Of a DNA stretch of 64,000 nt, positions 29,922 through 43,578 are shown piece after piece (position 1 is the stretch's first letter; each line of letters opens with the position of its first letter). Position numbers and translations under genes: made by a program. The DNA is from Methylophaga sp. OBS3 (GTDB taxonomy: Bacteria; Pseudomonadota; Gammaproteobacteria; Nitrosococcales; Methylophagaceae). The notes below the pieces were generated by a model that worked only from the letters and a program-made list of their open reading frames with translations, had not been told where the DNA came from and ran no database searches. The stretch spans positions 124,001 to 188,000 of the forward strand of contig NZ_JAPDMU010000003.1 of assembly GCF_026319325.1 (NCBI RefSeq), in the 5' to 3' direction.

Positions 29922-31158
29922 TACCCAACACTATCCATTTTTGTGATGTTAAACCATTCAAGCCGACAGGCCCTCTGGCATGCAATTTATCTGTTGAGAT
30001 CCCAATTTCAGCGCCGAGCCCATATTCAAAACCATCGGCAAAACGCGTCGACGCATTCACCATGACCGAGCTAGAGTCTACTTCACGTAAAAAACGACGA
30101 GCTTTATCGTAATTTTGCGTCACTATACTCTCGGTATGTCCTGAGCTGTGGCGATGAATATGTTCCATCGCGGCATCCAGACTATCCACAATCTTAATAG
30201 CCAAGATTTTATCGAGATATTCGGTATCCCAATCTTCTTCTGTTGCCGCAACTGCATCAGACAAAATAGCCACAGTTTGGGCACAGCCGCGTAACTCGAC
30301 ACCTTCTTCTTTAAAACGTGCAGCAATGCTTGGTAATGCTTGTTTGGCGATATTTTTGTGAACTAAAAGTGTCTCCATGGCATTACACACGCCATAGCGA
30401 TGACTCTTTGCATTAAAAGCAATTTCTTCTGCCATTTGGATATCTGCTTCGTCATCAATATAGACATGGCAAATACCATCAAGGTGTTTAATAACAGGGA
30501 CTCGAGCGTCTTTGCTGATTCGCTCAATCAGACTTTTACCACCGCGTGGCACAATGACATCAACATACTCAGGCATGGTAATAAGTTCACCAACCGCAGC
30601 ACGATCTGTTGTTTCAACCACCTGAATCGCTGACTCTGGCAAATCGGCTAGTTTTAGCCCTTCTTTGATACAAGCAGCAATTGCTTGATTTGAATACATC
30701 GCCTCACTACCACCACGCAAAATAGTGGCATTTCCTGACTTAAGGCATAAACCTGCCGCATCAGCAGTCACATTAGGACGTGACTCATAAATAATGCCAA
30801 TGACACCTAATGGCACCCGCATTTGTCCCAATTGAATACCTGAAGGACGGTAATTCATATTGCTGATCTCACCAACTGGATCTGGCAAGTTCGCAATTTG
30901 CTCAAGTCCCTCGGCCATTCCCTCAATACGCGCATCCGTCAGCGTTAAACGATCTAATAACGCGGCATCTAATCCTTTTGCTTTACCGGCAGCCAGATCT
31001 TTTGCATTTTCTTGTTTAAGCGTTTCCGCTGAGGCACGAATTGCAGCAGCCATCGCAATCAATGCGGTGTTTTTTTGATCGGTGCCAGCTCGGGCAAGTG
31101 CGCGACTCGCCTCTCTTGCTTGCTGACCTAATGCCTGCATGTATTGCGTAATATCCAC
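29902..31158 (-). CDS. proA: Glutamate-5-semialdehyde dehydrogenase (gamma-glutamyl phosphate reductase)
   Basis: 418 residues. Catalytic Cys in [17 protein letters not shown] and the NADPH-binding [11 protein letters not shown] region are present. Second step of proline synthesis, acting after proB (not in window). It overlaps nadD by 20 bases and lies 24 bases after holA. Confidence 0.97.
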   Translation of the reverse strand: MDITQYMQALGQQAREASRALARAGTDQKNTALIAMAAAIRASAETLKQENAKDLAAGKAKGLDAALLDRLTLTDARIEGMAEGLEQIANLPDPVGEISNMNYRPSGIQLGQMRVPLGVIGIIYESRPNVTADAAGLCLKSGNATILRGGSEAMYSNQAIAACIKEGLKLADLPESAIQVVETTDRAAVGELITMPEYVDVIVPRGGKSLIERISKDARVPVIKHLDGICHVYIDDEADIQMAEEIAFNAKSHRYGVCNAMETLLVHKNIAKQALPSIAARFKEEGVELRGCAQTVAILSDAVAATEEDWDTEYLDKILAIKIVDSLDAAMEHIHRHSSGHTESIVTQNYDKARRFLREVDSSSVMVNASTRFADGFEYGLGAEIGISTDKLHARGPVGLNGLTSQKWIVLGSGQIRR

Positions 31159-31182
31159 TTTAAATCCTCTTAACCTTCCTGT

Positions 31183-32217
31183 TTAGGAGACTTTGTCCAA
31201 CAGGTTAACTGCTGCCATTTGTAGGCACAGCCTTTCGAGTAACCGCCAGCCATTATCGCTATCGTTATAACCTTTAGCGGCTTTATCAATTTCAGTCAGT
31301 TGGCCAACAAATCCTAACCAACGTCTTGGCGGATGACGTTTAATGGTTTGCATCGTTTGAGCACGCATATTCTCCCACACAGGGGGGCGCATCTGACTGA
31401 AAACCTGCTGACTAGACAAACCACTGGCTAATTGTTGAGCCATATCTGCAAATCGTTGCACAGACCAAGATACGGCGGAGAACACGGCCATCAAGTCATT
31501 TCCCTCAGCACGAAGAGAACTCAACATTCTCGGTATTTTATCCGCTTGGCCTTGCTGAATCACATCCATTAAACCAAAAGCTTCAAAACGTGCACTATCC
31601 GCGACGCTTTCTGTCACTAATTTCTCGTCAACAACATTATCGGCTGCTAACAAAGCAAGTTTATCTATTTCTTGAGCGGCGGCGAATAGGTTTCCCTCTA
31701 ATCGCTGAGCTAATAATGTTGCCACTGCCGGACTTGCTTTCAGCCCCTTTGCCGTCAGTCTCTGTTGTATCCATCGGGGTAATTGCTCAATCGCAACTGA
31801 CCAAACTGGCAACGTGATACCAGCTTTATCTAACGCTAAATACCATTTGGCTTTTTGTTGACGGCTATCGAGCTTACCGCTAATTAAAAGCAATGCGGAA
31901 TCCGAATTGGCTTGCTCAGCAAAACGTCTTAACCATTCACCGCCCTCTTTTCCCGGTGCACCACCTGGCAAACGTACTTCAATGAGCTTTTTACTGGCGA
32001 ACAAAGATAAACTGGCATCAGCTTTATCAATTTGCTGCCAGTCAAAACGACCATCTGCATGCCAAACATCACGCTCCAAGAAATCCTGAGCCTTGGCTGC
32101 TCGGCGAAGAGCATCGGCAGCTTCTTCAACCAACAACGCTTCATCGCCAGAAATTACCGTAACGCGTGGTAGTCCAGACTGAAGTTGCTGATGAAGTTGT
32201 TCAACTCTGAGGCGCAT
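31183..32217 (-). CDS. holA: DNA polymerase III delta subunit
   Basis: 344 residues. Delta-fold clamp loader: N-terminal VTVISGDEALLVEEAADALR, middle QRLEGNLFAAAQEIDKLALL and a C-terminal helical collar domain (about 215-340). Delta opens the beta clamp in the complex with DnaX (encoded at 53766-55562) and delta-prime. It follows lptE by nine bases. Confidence 0.95.
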   Translation of the reverse strand: MRLRVEQLHQQLQSGLPRVTVISGDEALLVEEAADALRRAAKAQDFLERDVWHADGRFDWQQIDKADASLSLFASKKLIEVRLPGGAPGKEGGEWLRRFAEQANSDSALLLISGKLDSRQQKAKWYLALDKAGITLPVWSVAIEQLPRWIQQRLTAKGLKASPAVATLLAQRLEGNLFAAAQEIDKLALLAADNVVDEKLVTESVADSARFEAFGLMDVIQQGQADKIPRMLSSLRAEGNDLMAVFSAVSWSVQRFADMAQQLASGLSSQQVFSQMRPPVWENMRAQTMQTIKRHPPRRWLGFVGQLTEIDKAAKGYNDSDNGWRLLERLCLQMAAVNLLDKVS

Positions 32218-32226
32218 GCGCCAGGT

Positions 32227-32730
32227 TTAATCCAATGCCGATAAACGACGCAAAATAGCTTGGCTAAGCTGCTCGTACATTTCTTGACGTAACAACTCTT
32301 CTTCGGCATCTCGCCCCAGCATTTGTTGCGGGTCAAATTGATAATCTCGGCGCGCCTCAAAAAATTCGTTTTCAATTAGCTTATTTTGGTTGGCATCACT
32401 GACATCAAACTCAACCTCCAAAATCAGCTCATACTCAGCGACTTTAGCCGTTTGAACACCGACAGTCATGACTCGTCTTTGTAGGCGGTTACGGGTAAAG
32501 CTCATCAATGCCGCTCCTTCACGATAATCACTGACCACCGTAATACCATTTCGCGTTAAAGTACGCTTCAGGTTTAAGCCAAATTCATCGCGAATATTCA
32601 CGCCCTGAATATAAATTGTTTTGACCGTGTCAGGTACGCTAGCCGCACCACGCAACTGAAAACCACAAGCCATCAACATTGCCGCCAAGATGCTGACGAG
32701 GCTTAATTTGAAGACTTGCTTTATTTGCAT
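32227..32730 (-). CDS. lptE: LPS-assembly lipoprotein LptE
   Basis: 167 residues with a lipoprotein signal (lipobox LMAC, Cys at 22) followed by GFQLRGAASVPDTVKTIYI, the LptE start. LptE plugs the LptD barrel that inserts lipopolysaccharide into the outer membrane. Order leuS-lptE-holA is as in E. coli. Confidence 0.95.
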   Translation of the reverse strand: MQIKQVFKLSLVSILAAMLMACGFQLRGAASVPDTVKTIYIQGVNIRDEFGLNLKRTLTRNGITVVSDYREGAALMSFTRNRLQRRVMTVGVQTAKVAEYELILEVEFDVSDANQNKLIENEFFEARRDYQFDPQQMLGRDAEEELLRQEMYEQLSQAILRRLSALD

Positions 32731-32748
32731 GGCATTTTTCCTTTTAAA

Positions 32749-35232
<2,484 letters not shown>

Positions 35233-35314
35233 CTAAAGGATACCCTAGCCGCAGGCAGTCATAAAGCACTGGTCGTGCTTTTCGATGATGACTTTGAATG
35301 GATGCTTTGCCGCA

Positions 35315-35344
35315 CAAACAAAAACAGCGGCAAAAGCCGCTGTT
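35315..35344 (-). terminator. Strong terminator after the H-NS-family gene
   Basis: Stem AACAGCGGC / GCCGCTGTT with a four-base loop and a T-run on the minus strand. The other side also has T residues (AGTTTTT), so it may work both ways. It insulates leuS from the upstream gene. Confidence 0.88.
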
Positions 35345-35367
35345 AGTTTTTCATTTTAAGTAACGCT

Positions 35368-35754
35368 TCAGACCTTAAAGTCTTCCAGTTTGCGGCCATT
35401 TTTGAGTTCATCATTAAGCCAAATTGGGCGTTTACCAAATCCTTTCCATGTTTTGCTGGGGTCTTGAGGATGACGATATTTCACGGCACTTTCTGAGCGA
35501 GGTTTACGACTCGCTGACATTGATACCCGCATGTTTTTAGCAACTGCTGATAAAGCTTCTGCAGGGGTTACTTTTTTTTGTTTGGCAAGCTCACGAACAG
35601 CATCCGCAACAGCAATAACATCTGAGTCTTTACTATTTAACTCGGTTGTTTTTTTTGTTTTAAGTTTTTTGATTTGCTTTTTCGACTGATTAATAAGTTT
35701 TTGTAATTCTTGTTCAGACAAACCATTTAAATCTAATGCAGCAAACTTTGTCAT
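35368..35754 (-). CDS. H-NS family nucleoid-associated protein
   Basis: 128 residues. N-terminal Lys-rich coiled coil for oligomerisation (LSEQELQKLINQSKKQIKKLK, then KKT) and a C-terminal DNA-binding domain with VKYRHPQDPSKTWKGFGKRPIWL-type signature at about 92-113, as in the H-NS/BpH3 group. Such proteins silence AT-rich genes by binding the minor groove. It is monocistronic with its own terminator. Confidence 0.88.
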   Translation of the reverse strand: MTKFAALDLNGLSEQELQKLINQSKKQIKKLKTKKTTELNSKDSDVIAVADAVRELAKQKKVTPAEALSAVAKNMRVSMSASRKPRSESAVKYRHPQDPSKTWKGFGKRPIWLNDELKNGRKLEDFKV

Positions 35755-35825
35755 TACGTACTTGCCTTTTAATTTATCAAAACTATTTACTAATCATAAC
35801 TTTGTGAAAAATAAATTTAAAGGCC

Positions 35826-36095
<270 letters not shown>

Positions 36096-36124
36096 TTAAA
36101 TATAAAAACTTATAGATCATAGCT

Positions 36125-36616
<492 letters not shown>

Positions 36617-36625
36617 TTAGAAAAC

Positions 36626-37201
36626 CTATTGTCTTGCAAATAAGCAGTATCTTACCTCACCTGCTGATTTATCTTTAATTAGCGTCCAATTTTCAGGCAC
36701 GTCTGGTAATTCGGCTTTAGCTGGGCACTCCAGATAAATCACACTGTGCGGTAATAAGCAGTTTTGTTTTTCTAGTAAATGCGTGATGTCATGCCAAAGA
36801 TTCGCACGATAAGGCGGATCGATAAAAACCACATCGTAGGTCTGAGAAGTATTGGCGATAAAAGCTAAAGCCTCTTTGGCGAATACCTGACAATTAGCAG
36901 CTTTTAATAACTGCTGATTCGATCTTAATGATTTTATGGCTGCGGCATCTAACTCGAGAAGTTCGACAGATTCCGCACCTCGTGAGGCAGCTTCAAATCC
37001 TAACACCCCACTTCCAGCAAATGCATCCAAGCATCGAGCACCACCAATATAGGGTTGTAACCAATTAAATAGAGTTTCACGCACTCTATCTGGTGTGGGG
37101 CGCAAATCAGCTAAGTCTGGAAAGCTGAGTTTGCGACCACGCCACTGACCACCAATGATGCGAACTGTTGGACTATTACTTGTTTTCGCCTTTGCCACCA
37201 A
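36626..37201 (-). CDS. rsmD: 16S rRNA guanine(966)-N2 methyltransferase RsmD
   Basis: 191 residues. RIIGGQWRGRKLSFPD, SAM site CLDAFAGSGVLGFEAASRGA and catalytic VVFIDPPYR are diagnostic. It methylates G966 of 16S rRNA in 30S particles. The start is a TTG (37201) or the adjacent GTG (37198), both inside the end of the preceding peptidase gene. Confidence 0.95.
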   Translation of the reverse strand: MVAKAKTSNSPTVRIIGGQWRGRKLSFPDLADLRPTPDRVRETLFNWLQPYIGGARCLDAFAGSGVLGFEAASRGAESVELLELDAAAIKSLRSNQQLLKAANCQVFAKEALAFIANTSQTYDVVFIDPPYRANLWHDITHLLEKQNCLLPHSVIYLECPAKAELPDVPENWTLIKDKSAGEVRYCLFARQ

Positions 37202-38486
37202 CTATTACCGTAATCATTTTGTCAGGTTGAACACGACGCGTAAAAGCATCTTTAATCTCAGCTTTTGTGACCGCATTAACCCGTTGTTTAAAGTTATCGA
37301 GGTAATCCAATGGCAACTGATAAAAGCCGATTACACCGAGGTAATCAGCGATCTTACTATTACTATCCAATCTCAGGGCAAATCCGCCAGTAATATTTTG
37401 TTTGGCCGCCTCGAGTTGCTCATCGGTAGGACCATCTTTAACAAAGTCTCGCAATGTTTGACGAAGTACCATTAAAGCCTCTTCAGCCTGTTCATTACGG
37501 GTTTGTAAGCCCATTTGAAATGGGCCTGCTTCACGCATAGGACGGAAATAACTATAAGCGCTATAACTTAGGCCACGTTTTTCCCGAATCTCGTCATTGA
37601 TGATTGAGACTAAACCGCCACCGCCCAAAACATGATTACCCACATATAAAGGAAAATAATCTGCATCGGTACGTGTTACACCCGGTTGTCCAACCAGTAA
37701 ATGTGATTGGCTAGATGGAAAATTGATCTGCTTTTCGGCCGCTTCTTGTAATGCTGTAACAGCAGGTACCTCTGGTGCTGCTTTTCCCTTGTTTAAGGCA
37801 GATGAAATTTTCTCAGAGAGCGCTTTAGCTTCTGATTCACGTAAATCGCCGACAATAACTAACACGGCATTCTGGGCAACGTAATATTTATTGAAAAAAG
37901 CTTTTAAGTCAGCAATTTCAATCTTTTCAAGACTTTCTTCATTACCACTTGGCATTTTGGCATACGGATGTTGACCATATAACGCTTCGTAAAATGCTCT
38001 TTCAGCAATAGCCTCTGGTGATTGTTTTTGTGCCTGTAAGCCCGTTTTCATTTGGTTTTTTAAGCGTGCAAATGAGGCTTCTGGAAACACCGGCTGACTG
38101 CTCACATCAATGAACATATCAACAGCCTGATTCATGGCTTTTTCTTCCACTAAGGTGCGAAGACTTAATACCGCCATGTCACGAACAGATTCACTACTAA
38201 ACTTTGCGCCAACATCGTCAAATGCGGCGGCAATCTCATCGGTGTTAGCTGATGTTGTGCCCTCATCTAACATCGCATTAGTAAGCAATGCCGTTCCAGG
38301 TAAATCACCATCACGTGCGCCACCTGCATCGAATAACAAGCGAATGTCCACCATCGGCAATTGCGGTGCATCAACAAAATACACATTCGTTTCTTGTTGT
38401 GTCTGCCAATGAGCGATATTTGGCGTGGCGAAACTACTGAATGTGGCCAGTAATAAGGTAAAAAAGCCAATCAGTTTAGCGAACAT
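37176..38486 (-). CDS. M16-family peptidase homolog without zinc motif
   Basis: 436 residues from MFAKLIGFFTLLLATFSSFA, a signal peptide. M16 fold, but where the HxxEH zinc motif should be the sequence reads LTNAMLDEGT, so it is the inactive partner. It keeps the C-terminal RGLSYSAYSYFRP (R/Y pair that grips substrate). M16B proteins act as active/inactive heterodimers, so it should pair with the product of 38476-39840, whose gene overlaps it by 11 bases. Periplasmic, substrate unknown. Confidence 0.9.
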   Translation of the reverse strand: MFAKLIGFFTLLLATFSSFATPNIAHWQTQQETNVYFVDAPQLPMVDIRLLFDAGGARDGDLPGTALLTNAMLDEGTTSANTDEIAAAFDDVGAKFSSESVRDMAVLSLRTLVEEKAMNQAVDMFIDVSSQPVFPEASFARLKNQMKTGLQAQKQSPEAIAERAFYEALYGQHPYAKMPSGNEESLEKIEIADLKAFFNKYYVAQNAVLVIVGDLRESEAKALSEKISSALNKGKAAPEVPAVTALQEAAEKQINFPSSQSHLLVGQPGVTRTDADYFPLYVGNHVLGGGGLVSIINDEIREKRGLSYSAYSYFRPMREAGPFQMGLQTRNEQAEEALMVLRQTLRDFVKDGPTDEQLEAAKQNITGGFALRLDSNSKIADYLGVIGFYQLPLDYLDNFKQRVNAVTKAEIKDAFTRRVQPDKMITVIVGGKGENK

Positions 38487-39840
38487 GCTTATCTCCTGAA
38501 GTCGGTGCTTGAGTTGCATTTGATGTCATTTCAGTTGGCTCTAACTCACCAACGGTTAAGGTGTCGTCAATAAAGTATTTTTGAGCAACTTGTTGAATTT
38601 GTTCTGCAGTCACAGCGTGGATGTTATCGACGTATTTTTCACCTAACTGCCAATCAAGTCCGATGGTTTCTAACATGCCAAGCTGCATCGCTTGGTAAAA
38701 AACACTGTCACGCTCGTAAACATCAGAGGCAACCACTTGCGTTTTAACTCGTTCAAGCTCAGCGTCACTCACTAAGGTTGTCTTTAATGTTTCAAATTGC
38801 GCCTTAATCGCATTTTGTAATTCTTCAATAGACTTTCCTTGAGCCGGTGTCCCACCAACAATGAACATGTCATCTAACCGAGAAAAGTTATTGTTATAAG
38901 CACTCACACCAGCAGCAACTTGTTGTTCACGAACGAGTTCGCGTGAAAACCGACTACTACTAGTACCACTTAAAATGCCAGCTAAGACATCCAGTGCATA
39001 CGGTTCCCAAGCATTTTCCGCGGTGGTCACCACTGGCACTTTCCACCCCATCATTAGATACGGCAATTGAGCAGGTGCTTTTAATTTGATGTAGCGCTCA
39101 CCACGTTGTTCAACTTCAACTTGGGGTTTAACTGTTGCAGTTTGCTCAGGTTTTAGTGGGCCAAAATATTGTTTAGCCAATGCATAAACCGCATCAGGCT
39201 CAACATCACCGACTACGACAACCACGGCGTTATTTGGTGCATACCATTTTTTATACCACTCATCGAGATCAGATTTTTCGTAGTTGTTGATATCACTCAT
39301 CCAGCCGATAACAGGATGATGGTATGGGCTATTCACAAAAGCTGTTGCATTAAACACCTCACGAAGTTGAGCTTTCGGATCATCATCCGTTCTCATCCGA
39401 CGTTCTTCAGACACAACATCACGCTCTTTTAATAATTCGGCTTCTTCAACAACCAAATTGCGCATGCGGTCAGCTTCAAGACGAAAACTCACTTCCAAAC
39501 GTTCTTTTTCCATGGTTTGAAAATAGGCGGTGTAATCACGACCTGTAAAGGCATTTTGACTACCACCATTTTCGGCGATGATCTTTGAAAACTCACCTGG
39601 AGCAAGATTTTCAGTTCCCTTGAACATCATGTGCTCAAGAATGTGCGAGATCCCAGTAATACCATTATGTTCATAACTTGAGCCCACCTTGTACCAGACT
39701 TGCGATACTGCAACGGGTGCTCGGTTATCAGGCTTCACGAGAAGCTTTAAACCATTATCTAACTGGTATTCACTGACCTCAGCTACTGCTAAAGCAGGTA
39801 TCCATAAACAAAGTAATAAATATTTTTTTAGACTTCGCAT
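38476..39840 (-). CDS. M16-family zinc peptidase (active subunit)
   Basis: 454 residues from MRSLKKYLLLCLWIPALAVA, a signal peptide. The inverse zinc motif HILEHMMFKG (HxxEH, about residue 67) is intact, with the distal Glu in the following helix (VVEEAELLKERDVVSEE). Probably periplasmic. It forms a unit with the zinc-less neighbour downstream and is divergent from ftsY, with which these genes are often linked. A start two codons upstream (39846) is also possible. Confidence 0.92.
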   Translation of the reverse strand: MRSLKKYLLLCLWIPALAVAEVSEYQLDNGLKLLVKPDNRAPVAVSQVWYKVGSSYEHNGITGISHILEHMMFKGTENLAPGEFSKIIAENGGSQNAFTGRDYTAYFQTMEKERLEVSFRLEADRMRNLVVEEAELLKERDVVSEERRMRTDDDPKAQLREVFNATAFVNSPYHHPVIGWMSDINNYEKSDLDEWYKKWYAPNNAVVVVVGDVEPDAVYALAKQYFGPLKPEQTATVKPQVEVEQRGERYIKLKAPAQLPYLMMGWKVPVVTTAENAWEPYALDVLAGILSGTSSSRFSRELVREQQVAAGVSAYNNNFSRLDDMFIVGGTPAQGKSIEELQNAIKAQFETLKTTLVSDAELERVKTQVVASDVYERDSVFYQAMQLGMLETIGLDWQLGEKYVDNIHAVTAEQIQQVAQKYFIDDTLTVGELEPTEMTSNATQAPTSGDKHVR

Positions 39841-39903
39841 CTGCATCTCATTTTTAATGACGTGATAAGATTTATTATTGAACTGAAACGACAAAAAGTG
39901 ACT

Positions 39904-40956
39904 ATGTTTAGTTTCCTTAAGAAAAAAACCAAAGAACCTACCCCACAAGACGCTCAAGAACCATCGAAAGTTGCCGAAACACCTGCTATTGTTGAGCCGT
40001 CGCCACCTGCTGATACACCTGAGAAACAAGGTTTATTCAGCCGACTCAAACAAGGTCTAAGTCGTTCTAGCCAAAAGCTAACCGATGGTTTCGCTGATTT
40101 AATTCTTGGCAAAAAAACCATTGATGACGATTTACTTGAAGACTTGGAAACCCAATTACTCAGCGCTGACTTAGGCATTGAAGCTACGCAAGCCATTATC
40201 AACGATTTGACTCAACGAGTTGCTCGAAAACAGCTTGCCGATCCCGAAGCGTTATTTTCAGCCATGCGCGATAACATGGTTGATTTATTAAAGCCGGTCG
40301 AAAAGCCACTAACTATTAAGCCTGAAGCAACACCATTTGTCATTCTGATGGTGGGTATCAATGGTGTTGGTAAAACCACCACTATCGGCAAACTAGCCAA
40401 GCAGTTCCAAACCCAAGGTAAATCAGTCATGCTAGCAGCCGGTGATACTTTTCGCGCTGCAGCGGTTGAACAACTCCAAGTTTGGGGTGAACGTAATTCA
40501 ATTCCGGTTGTTGCCCAACAACATGGCGCAGACTCGGCCTCAGTAATTTTTGATGCATTACAAGCCGCTAAAGCACGTAATGTCGACATTTTGATTGCCG
40601 ATACAGCAGGCCGTTTGCATACACAATCCAACTTGATGGAAGAGTTGAAGAAAGTTAAGCGGGTCATGGGTAAGCTCGATAACGAAGCACCGCATGAAGT
40701 GATGTTAGTGGTTGATGCTGGTACAGGGCAAAACGCGCTATCTCAAGCACAACAATTTAACGAAGCCGTAGGTCTAACTGGTATTACATTAACCAAGCTA
40801 GATGGTACGGCGAAAGGCGGTATTATCTTTGCGATTGCTAAGAAAACCGGCATCCCTATTCGCTATATTGGCGTCGGGGAAAAAATTGATGATCTTCGTA
40901 GCTTTGCAGCTGAAGACTTTGTTGACGCATTACTCGGACGTGATGACACTGCATGA
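39904..40956 (+). CDS. ftsY: Signal recognition particle receptor FtsY
   Basis: 350 residues from MFSFLKKKTKEPTP. A short acidic/Pro-rich A region (to about 45) replaces the ~200 residues of E. coli. NG domain: G1 GINGVGKTTTIGKLA, DTAGR, TKLDGTAKGG. GTPase that docks SRP-bound ribosomes to the Sec translocon; the SRP RNA gene is also in this window (53614). Stop overlaps the ftsE start (ATGA). Confidence 0.97.
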   Translation: MFSFLKKKTKEPTPQDAQEPSKVAETPAIVEPSPPADTPEKQGLFSRLKQGLSRSSQKLTDGFADLILGKKTIDDDLLEDLETQLLSADLGIEATQAIINDLTQRVARKQLADPEALFSAMRDNMVDLLKPVEKPLTIKPEATPFVILMVGINGVGKTTTIGKLAKQFQTQGKSVMLAAGDTFRAAAVEQLQVWGERNSIPVVAQQHGADSASVIFDALQAAKARNVDILIADTAGRLHTQSNLMEELKKVKRVMGKLDNEAPHEVMLVVDAGTGQNALSQAQQFNEAVGLTGITLTKLDGTAKGGIIFAIAKKTGIPIRYIGVGEKIDDLRSFAAEDFVDALLGRDDTA

Positions 40957-41609
40957 TCCAATTTAACGAAGTTTATAAGCGTTACGCTGGCCAACAAGAG
41001 GCCTTATCAGGGTTAAGCTTTAATCTCGACCAAGGAGAAATGGCTTTTCTAACTGGCCATTCAGGCGCAGGTAAAAGCACGCTATTAAAGTTAATTGCCT
41101 TGATTGAACGTAGTTCTCATGGGCAAGTCATCGTTAACAATCAAAATTTAACGCGTTTACCAAAGTGGAAGATCCCCTATTACCGGCGCAAAATTGGTTT
41201 GGTATTCCAAGATCATAATTTGCTACATGACCGCACTGTTTTCGATAATGTGGCCCTGCCACTCATTATTGCAGGTGAAAATCACCGAGAAATTGGCCGC
41301 CGAGTCCGGGCAGCGCTCGATAAGGTTGGCTTATTAGGTAAAGAACGTAGTCAACCGATTGCGTTATCAGGTGGTGAACAACAACGTGTTGGTATTGCCC
41401 GCGCCGTCGTAAATCGCCCGCCTATTCTGTTAGCTGATGAACCAACGGGTAACCTTGATCCAGAATTATCAGAAGAAATCATGGCTTTGTTTGAGCAGTT
41501 TAATCAGGTAGGCGTCACGGTATTTATTGCCAGCCATGATCATGACTTGATTGGCCGTCTCCCTTATCGCTTAATTACGCTAAAAAATGGCAGGTTGGCA
41601 GACGAATAA
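40953..41609 (+). CDS. ftsE: Cell division ATP-binding protein FtsE
   Basis: 218 residues, ABC ATPase: Walker [13 protein letters not shown], signature [15 protein letters not shown], Walker [13 protein letters not shown]. With FtsX it activates periplasmic murein hydrolases at the septum. Overlaps ftsY and ftsX. Confidence 0.98.
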   Translation: MIQFNEVYKRYAGQQEALSGLSFNLDQGEMAFLTGHSGAGKSTLLKLIALIERSSHGQVIVNNQNLTRLPKWKIPYYRRKIGLVFQDHNLLHDRTVFDNVALPLIIAGENHREIGRRVRAALDKVGLLGKERSQPIALSGGEQQRVGIARAVVNRPPILLADEPTGNLDPELSEEIMALFEQFNQVGVTVFIASHDHDLIGRLPYRLITLKNGRLADE

Positions 41610-42538
41610 TGGCTTTATTTAATGTAGATAATTATTTGCTACGCCATGCCCAAGTTGCACTCGCTAGCCTAGGTAACCTTTGGCGACAACCTGTTGCCAG
41701 CTTGATGACTGTTTTGGTTATTGGTATCGCCCTAGCATTACCTGCTGGCCTGTATGTTATTCAAAAAAACATCGAACAACTCAGTGGCCAATGGCAGCAA
41801 GCAACCAGTATTTCACTATTTTTAAAAGAAAACGTTCGCGATGGTCGTGGTCAGCAACTAGCTCAACAATTGGTTACTTGGCCAGATATCAAAAATGTCG
41901 AGTTTAAATCTTCAGCTCAGTCGCTCGAAGAGTTTAGAGCCCTATCTGGTCTTGGGGAAATATTAGATAGTTTGCCTAAAAACCCATTACCCGCGGTAAT
42001 CATTATCGAACCTGCCGCGGAAGCAACAGCTAACGAAGCGCATGAAGCATTGCTTTCAAGGTTAGCAGAGCTTAATGAAGTTGAATTGGCGCAGCTTGAT
42101 ATGGAATGGCTTCAGCGCTTAAAACAACTGACAGAAACCGGTGAGCGTGGCATCGCTGTCTTAGCAGCCATGCTTTCTTTAAGTGTTTTATTGGTTATCG
42201 GCAATACAATCCGTTTAGCAATTCTCAATAGACAAACTGAAATCAAAGTTATCAAATTGGTGGGTGGCACTAATGCCTTTGTCAGACGCCCATTTCTTTA
42301 CACCGGCTTTTGGTATGGACTTATCGGCGGGCTAATTGCTTGGATCACATTACTAATCGGCCTAATCATCATTAATGGACCAGTTAACCGGCTTGCGTCA
42401 CTTTATGAAAGCCAATTTACGCTACAGTGGTTAAGCGGCTCTTTATTTTTAGCCCTACCGTTGTGTGGATTGTTACTTGGTATTTTAGGTGCTTGGCTTG
42501 CGGTAGGCCGCCATCTTAATGAGATTGAACCTAGTTAA
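41609..42538 (+). CDS. ftsX: Cell division protein FtsX
   Basis: 309 residues, four membrane helices (about 28-50, 180-200, 235-260, 277-300) and a periplasmic loop between the first two that recruits the hydrolase activator EnvC. Overlaps ftsE by one base. Confidence 0.96.
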   Translation: MALFNVDNYLLRHAQVALASLGNLWRQPVASLMTVLVIGIALALPAGLYVIQKNIEQLSGQWQQATSISLFLKENVRDGRGQQLAQQLVTWPDIKNVEFKSSAQSLEEFRALSGLGEILDSLPKNPLPAVIIIEPAAEATANEAHEALLSRLAELNEVELAQLDMEWLQRLKQLTETGERGIAVLAAMLSLSVLLVIGNTIRLAILNRQTEIKVIKLVGGTNAFVRRPFLYTGFWYGLIGGLIAWITLLIGLIIINGPVNRLASLYESQFTLQWLSGSLFLALPLCGLLLGILGAWLAVGRHLNEIEPS

Positions 42539-42544
42539 AACGAT

Positions 42545-42568
42545 GATTAGGGGAACTTTTTCCTAATC
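42545..42568 (+). other. Hairpin between ftsX and rpoH
   Basis: GATTAGG / CCTAATC stem with a ten-base loop holding the T-run, just after the ftsX stop. It could attenuate read-through into rpoH. A TAAAAT -10-like element at about 42606 lies downstream, but its -35 is poor. Confidence 0.4.
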
Positions 42569-42649
42569 GTTATCGTCAAACTAGTTGAATTGAATTGCTT
42601 GGTGCTAAAATCAAGAAGCTAAAAGTTTTTAAGGGGAGATAACCCGATA

Positions 42650-43510
42650 ATGACAAGTCAAACAGCCCAATATCAACTGGCGACTGCGCCAATCGGTAAT
42701 TTAGATGCCTACACACGTTTGGTGCATCAAATTCCGGTATTAACTGCCGACGAAGAATACGATTTGGCAACGCGGTTGCAACAGAAAGGTGATTTGGAAG
42801 CAGCTCAACAGTTGGTAATGTCGCACCTCCGTTTTGTTGTGCGTATTGCCAAAGGCTACAGTGGCTATGGTTTGCCAGTTGCTGATTTGATTCAAGAAGG
42901 CAATATCGGACTGATGAAAGCGGTTAAACGCTTTGATCCTGAGAAAGGTGTTCGCCTAGTCTCTTTCGCCGTTCATTGGGTTCGTGCAGAAATCCACGAA
43001 TACGTCATTCGTAACTGGCGTATTGTTAAAATCGCAACCACCAAAGCGCAACGTAAACTATTCTTTAACTTGCGTAGTGCTAAACAACGTCTTGGTTGGT
43101 TAAACCAAGAAGAAGTCGCTGCGGTTGCTGAAGACTTGGGTGTAACTACAGCCAATGTTTTAGAAATGGAACGTCGTCTGGCGCAACCAGATATGGCGTT
43201 TGATTTGCCATCTGACAATGATGACGATGAAACACAGTTTTCGCCGGTATCGTATTTATCAGCGCCTGATAATGACGATCCATCACAGCAGTTAGAACAA
43301 GATAATTACGAAGATTATCAACAGAAAAAACTGGTAAACGCTTTGGCAAGTCTTGATGAGCGAAGCCGAGACATTATCAGTCAACGTTGGTTACAAGAAG
43401 ACGATAAAGCTACGCTGCATACTTTGGCAGATCAATACCAAGTATCTGCAGAACGTATTCGTCAGATTGAAAGTAGCGCAATGTTGAAATTGAAAAAGTT
43501 AATGGATTAA
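42650..43510 (+). CDS. rpoH: RNA polymerase heat-shock sigma factor (sigma-32)
   Basis: 286 residues. Region 2 motif [25 protein letters not shown], the RpoH box QRKLFFNLR (about 130-138), and region 4 helix-turn-helix at the C-terminus ([19 protein letters not shown]). It directs chaperone and protease genes. GGGGAG lies ten bases before the ATG. The ftsYEX-rpoH order is conserved in the class. Confidence 0.98.
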   Translation: MTSQTAQYQLATAPIGNLDAYTRLVHQIPVLTADEEYDLATRLQQKGDLEAAQQLVMSHLRFVVRIAKGYSGYGLPVADLIQEGNIGLMKAVKRFDPEKGVRLVSFAVHWVRAEIHEYVIRNWRIVKIATTKAQRKLFFNLRSAKQRLGWLNQEEVAAVAEDLGVTTANVLEMERRLAQPDMAFDLPSDNDDDETQFSPVSYLSAPDNDDPSQQLEQDNYEDYQQKKLVNALASLDERSRDIISQRWLQEDDKATLHTLADQYQVSAERIRQIESSAMLKLKKLMD

Positions 43511-43530
43511 TTTTTTCTATCGCTAGAAAC

Positions 43531-43559
43531 AAAAAAGCCCGCTTAAAGCGGGCTTTTTT
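43531..43559 (+). terminator. Bidirectional terminator between rpoH and fdxA
   Basis: AAAAAAGCCCGCTT / AAGCGGGCTTTTTT, a perfect stem with T-runs on both strands between two convergent genes. Confidence 0.95.
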
Positions 43560-43578
43560 ATGTTTGTCGTTAATGGAA

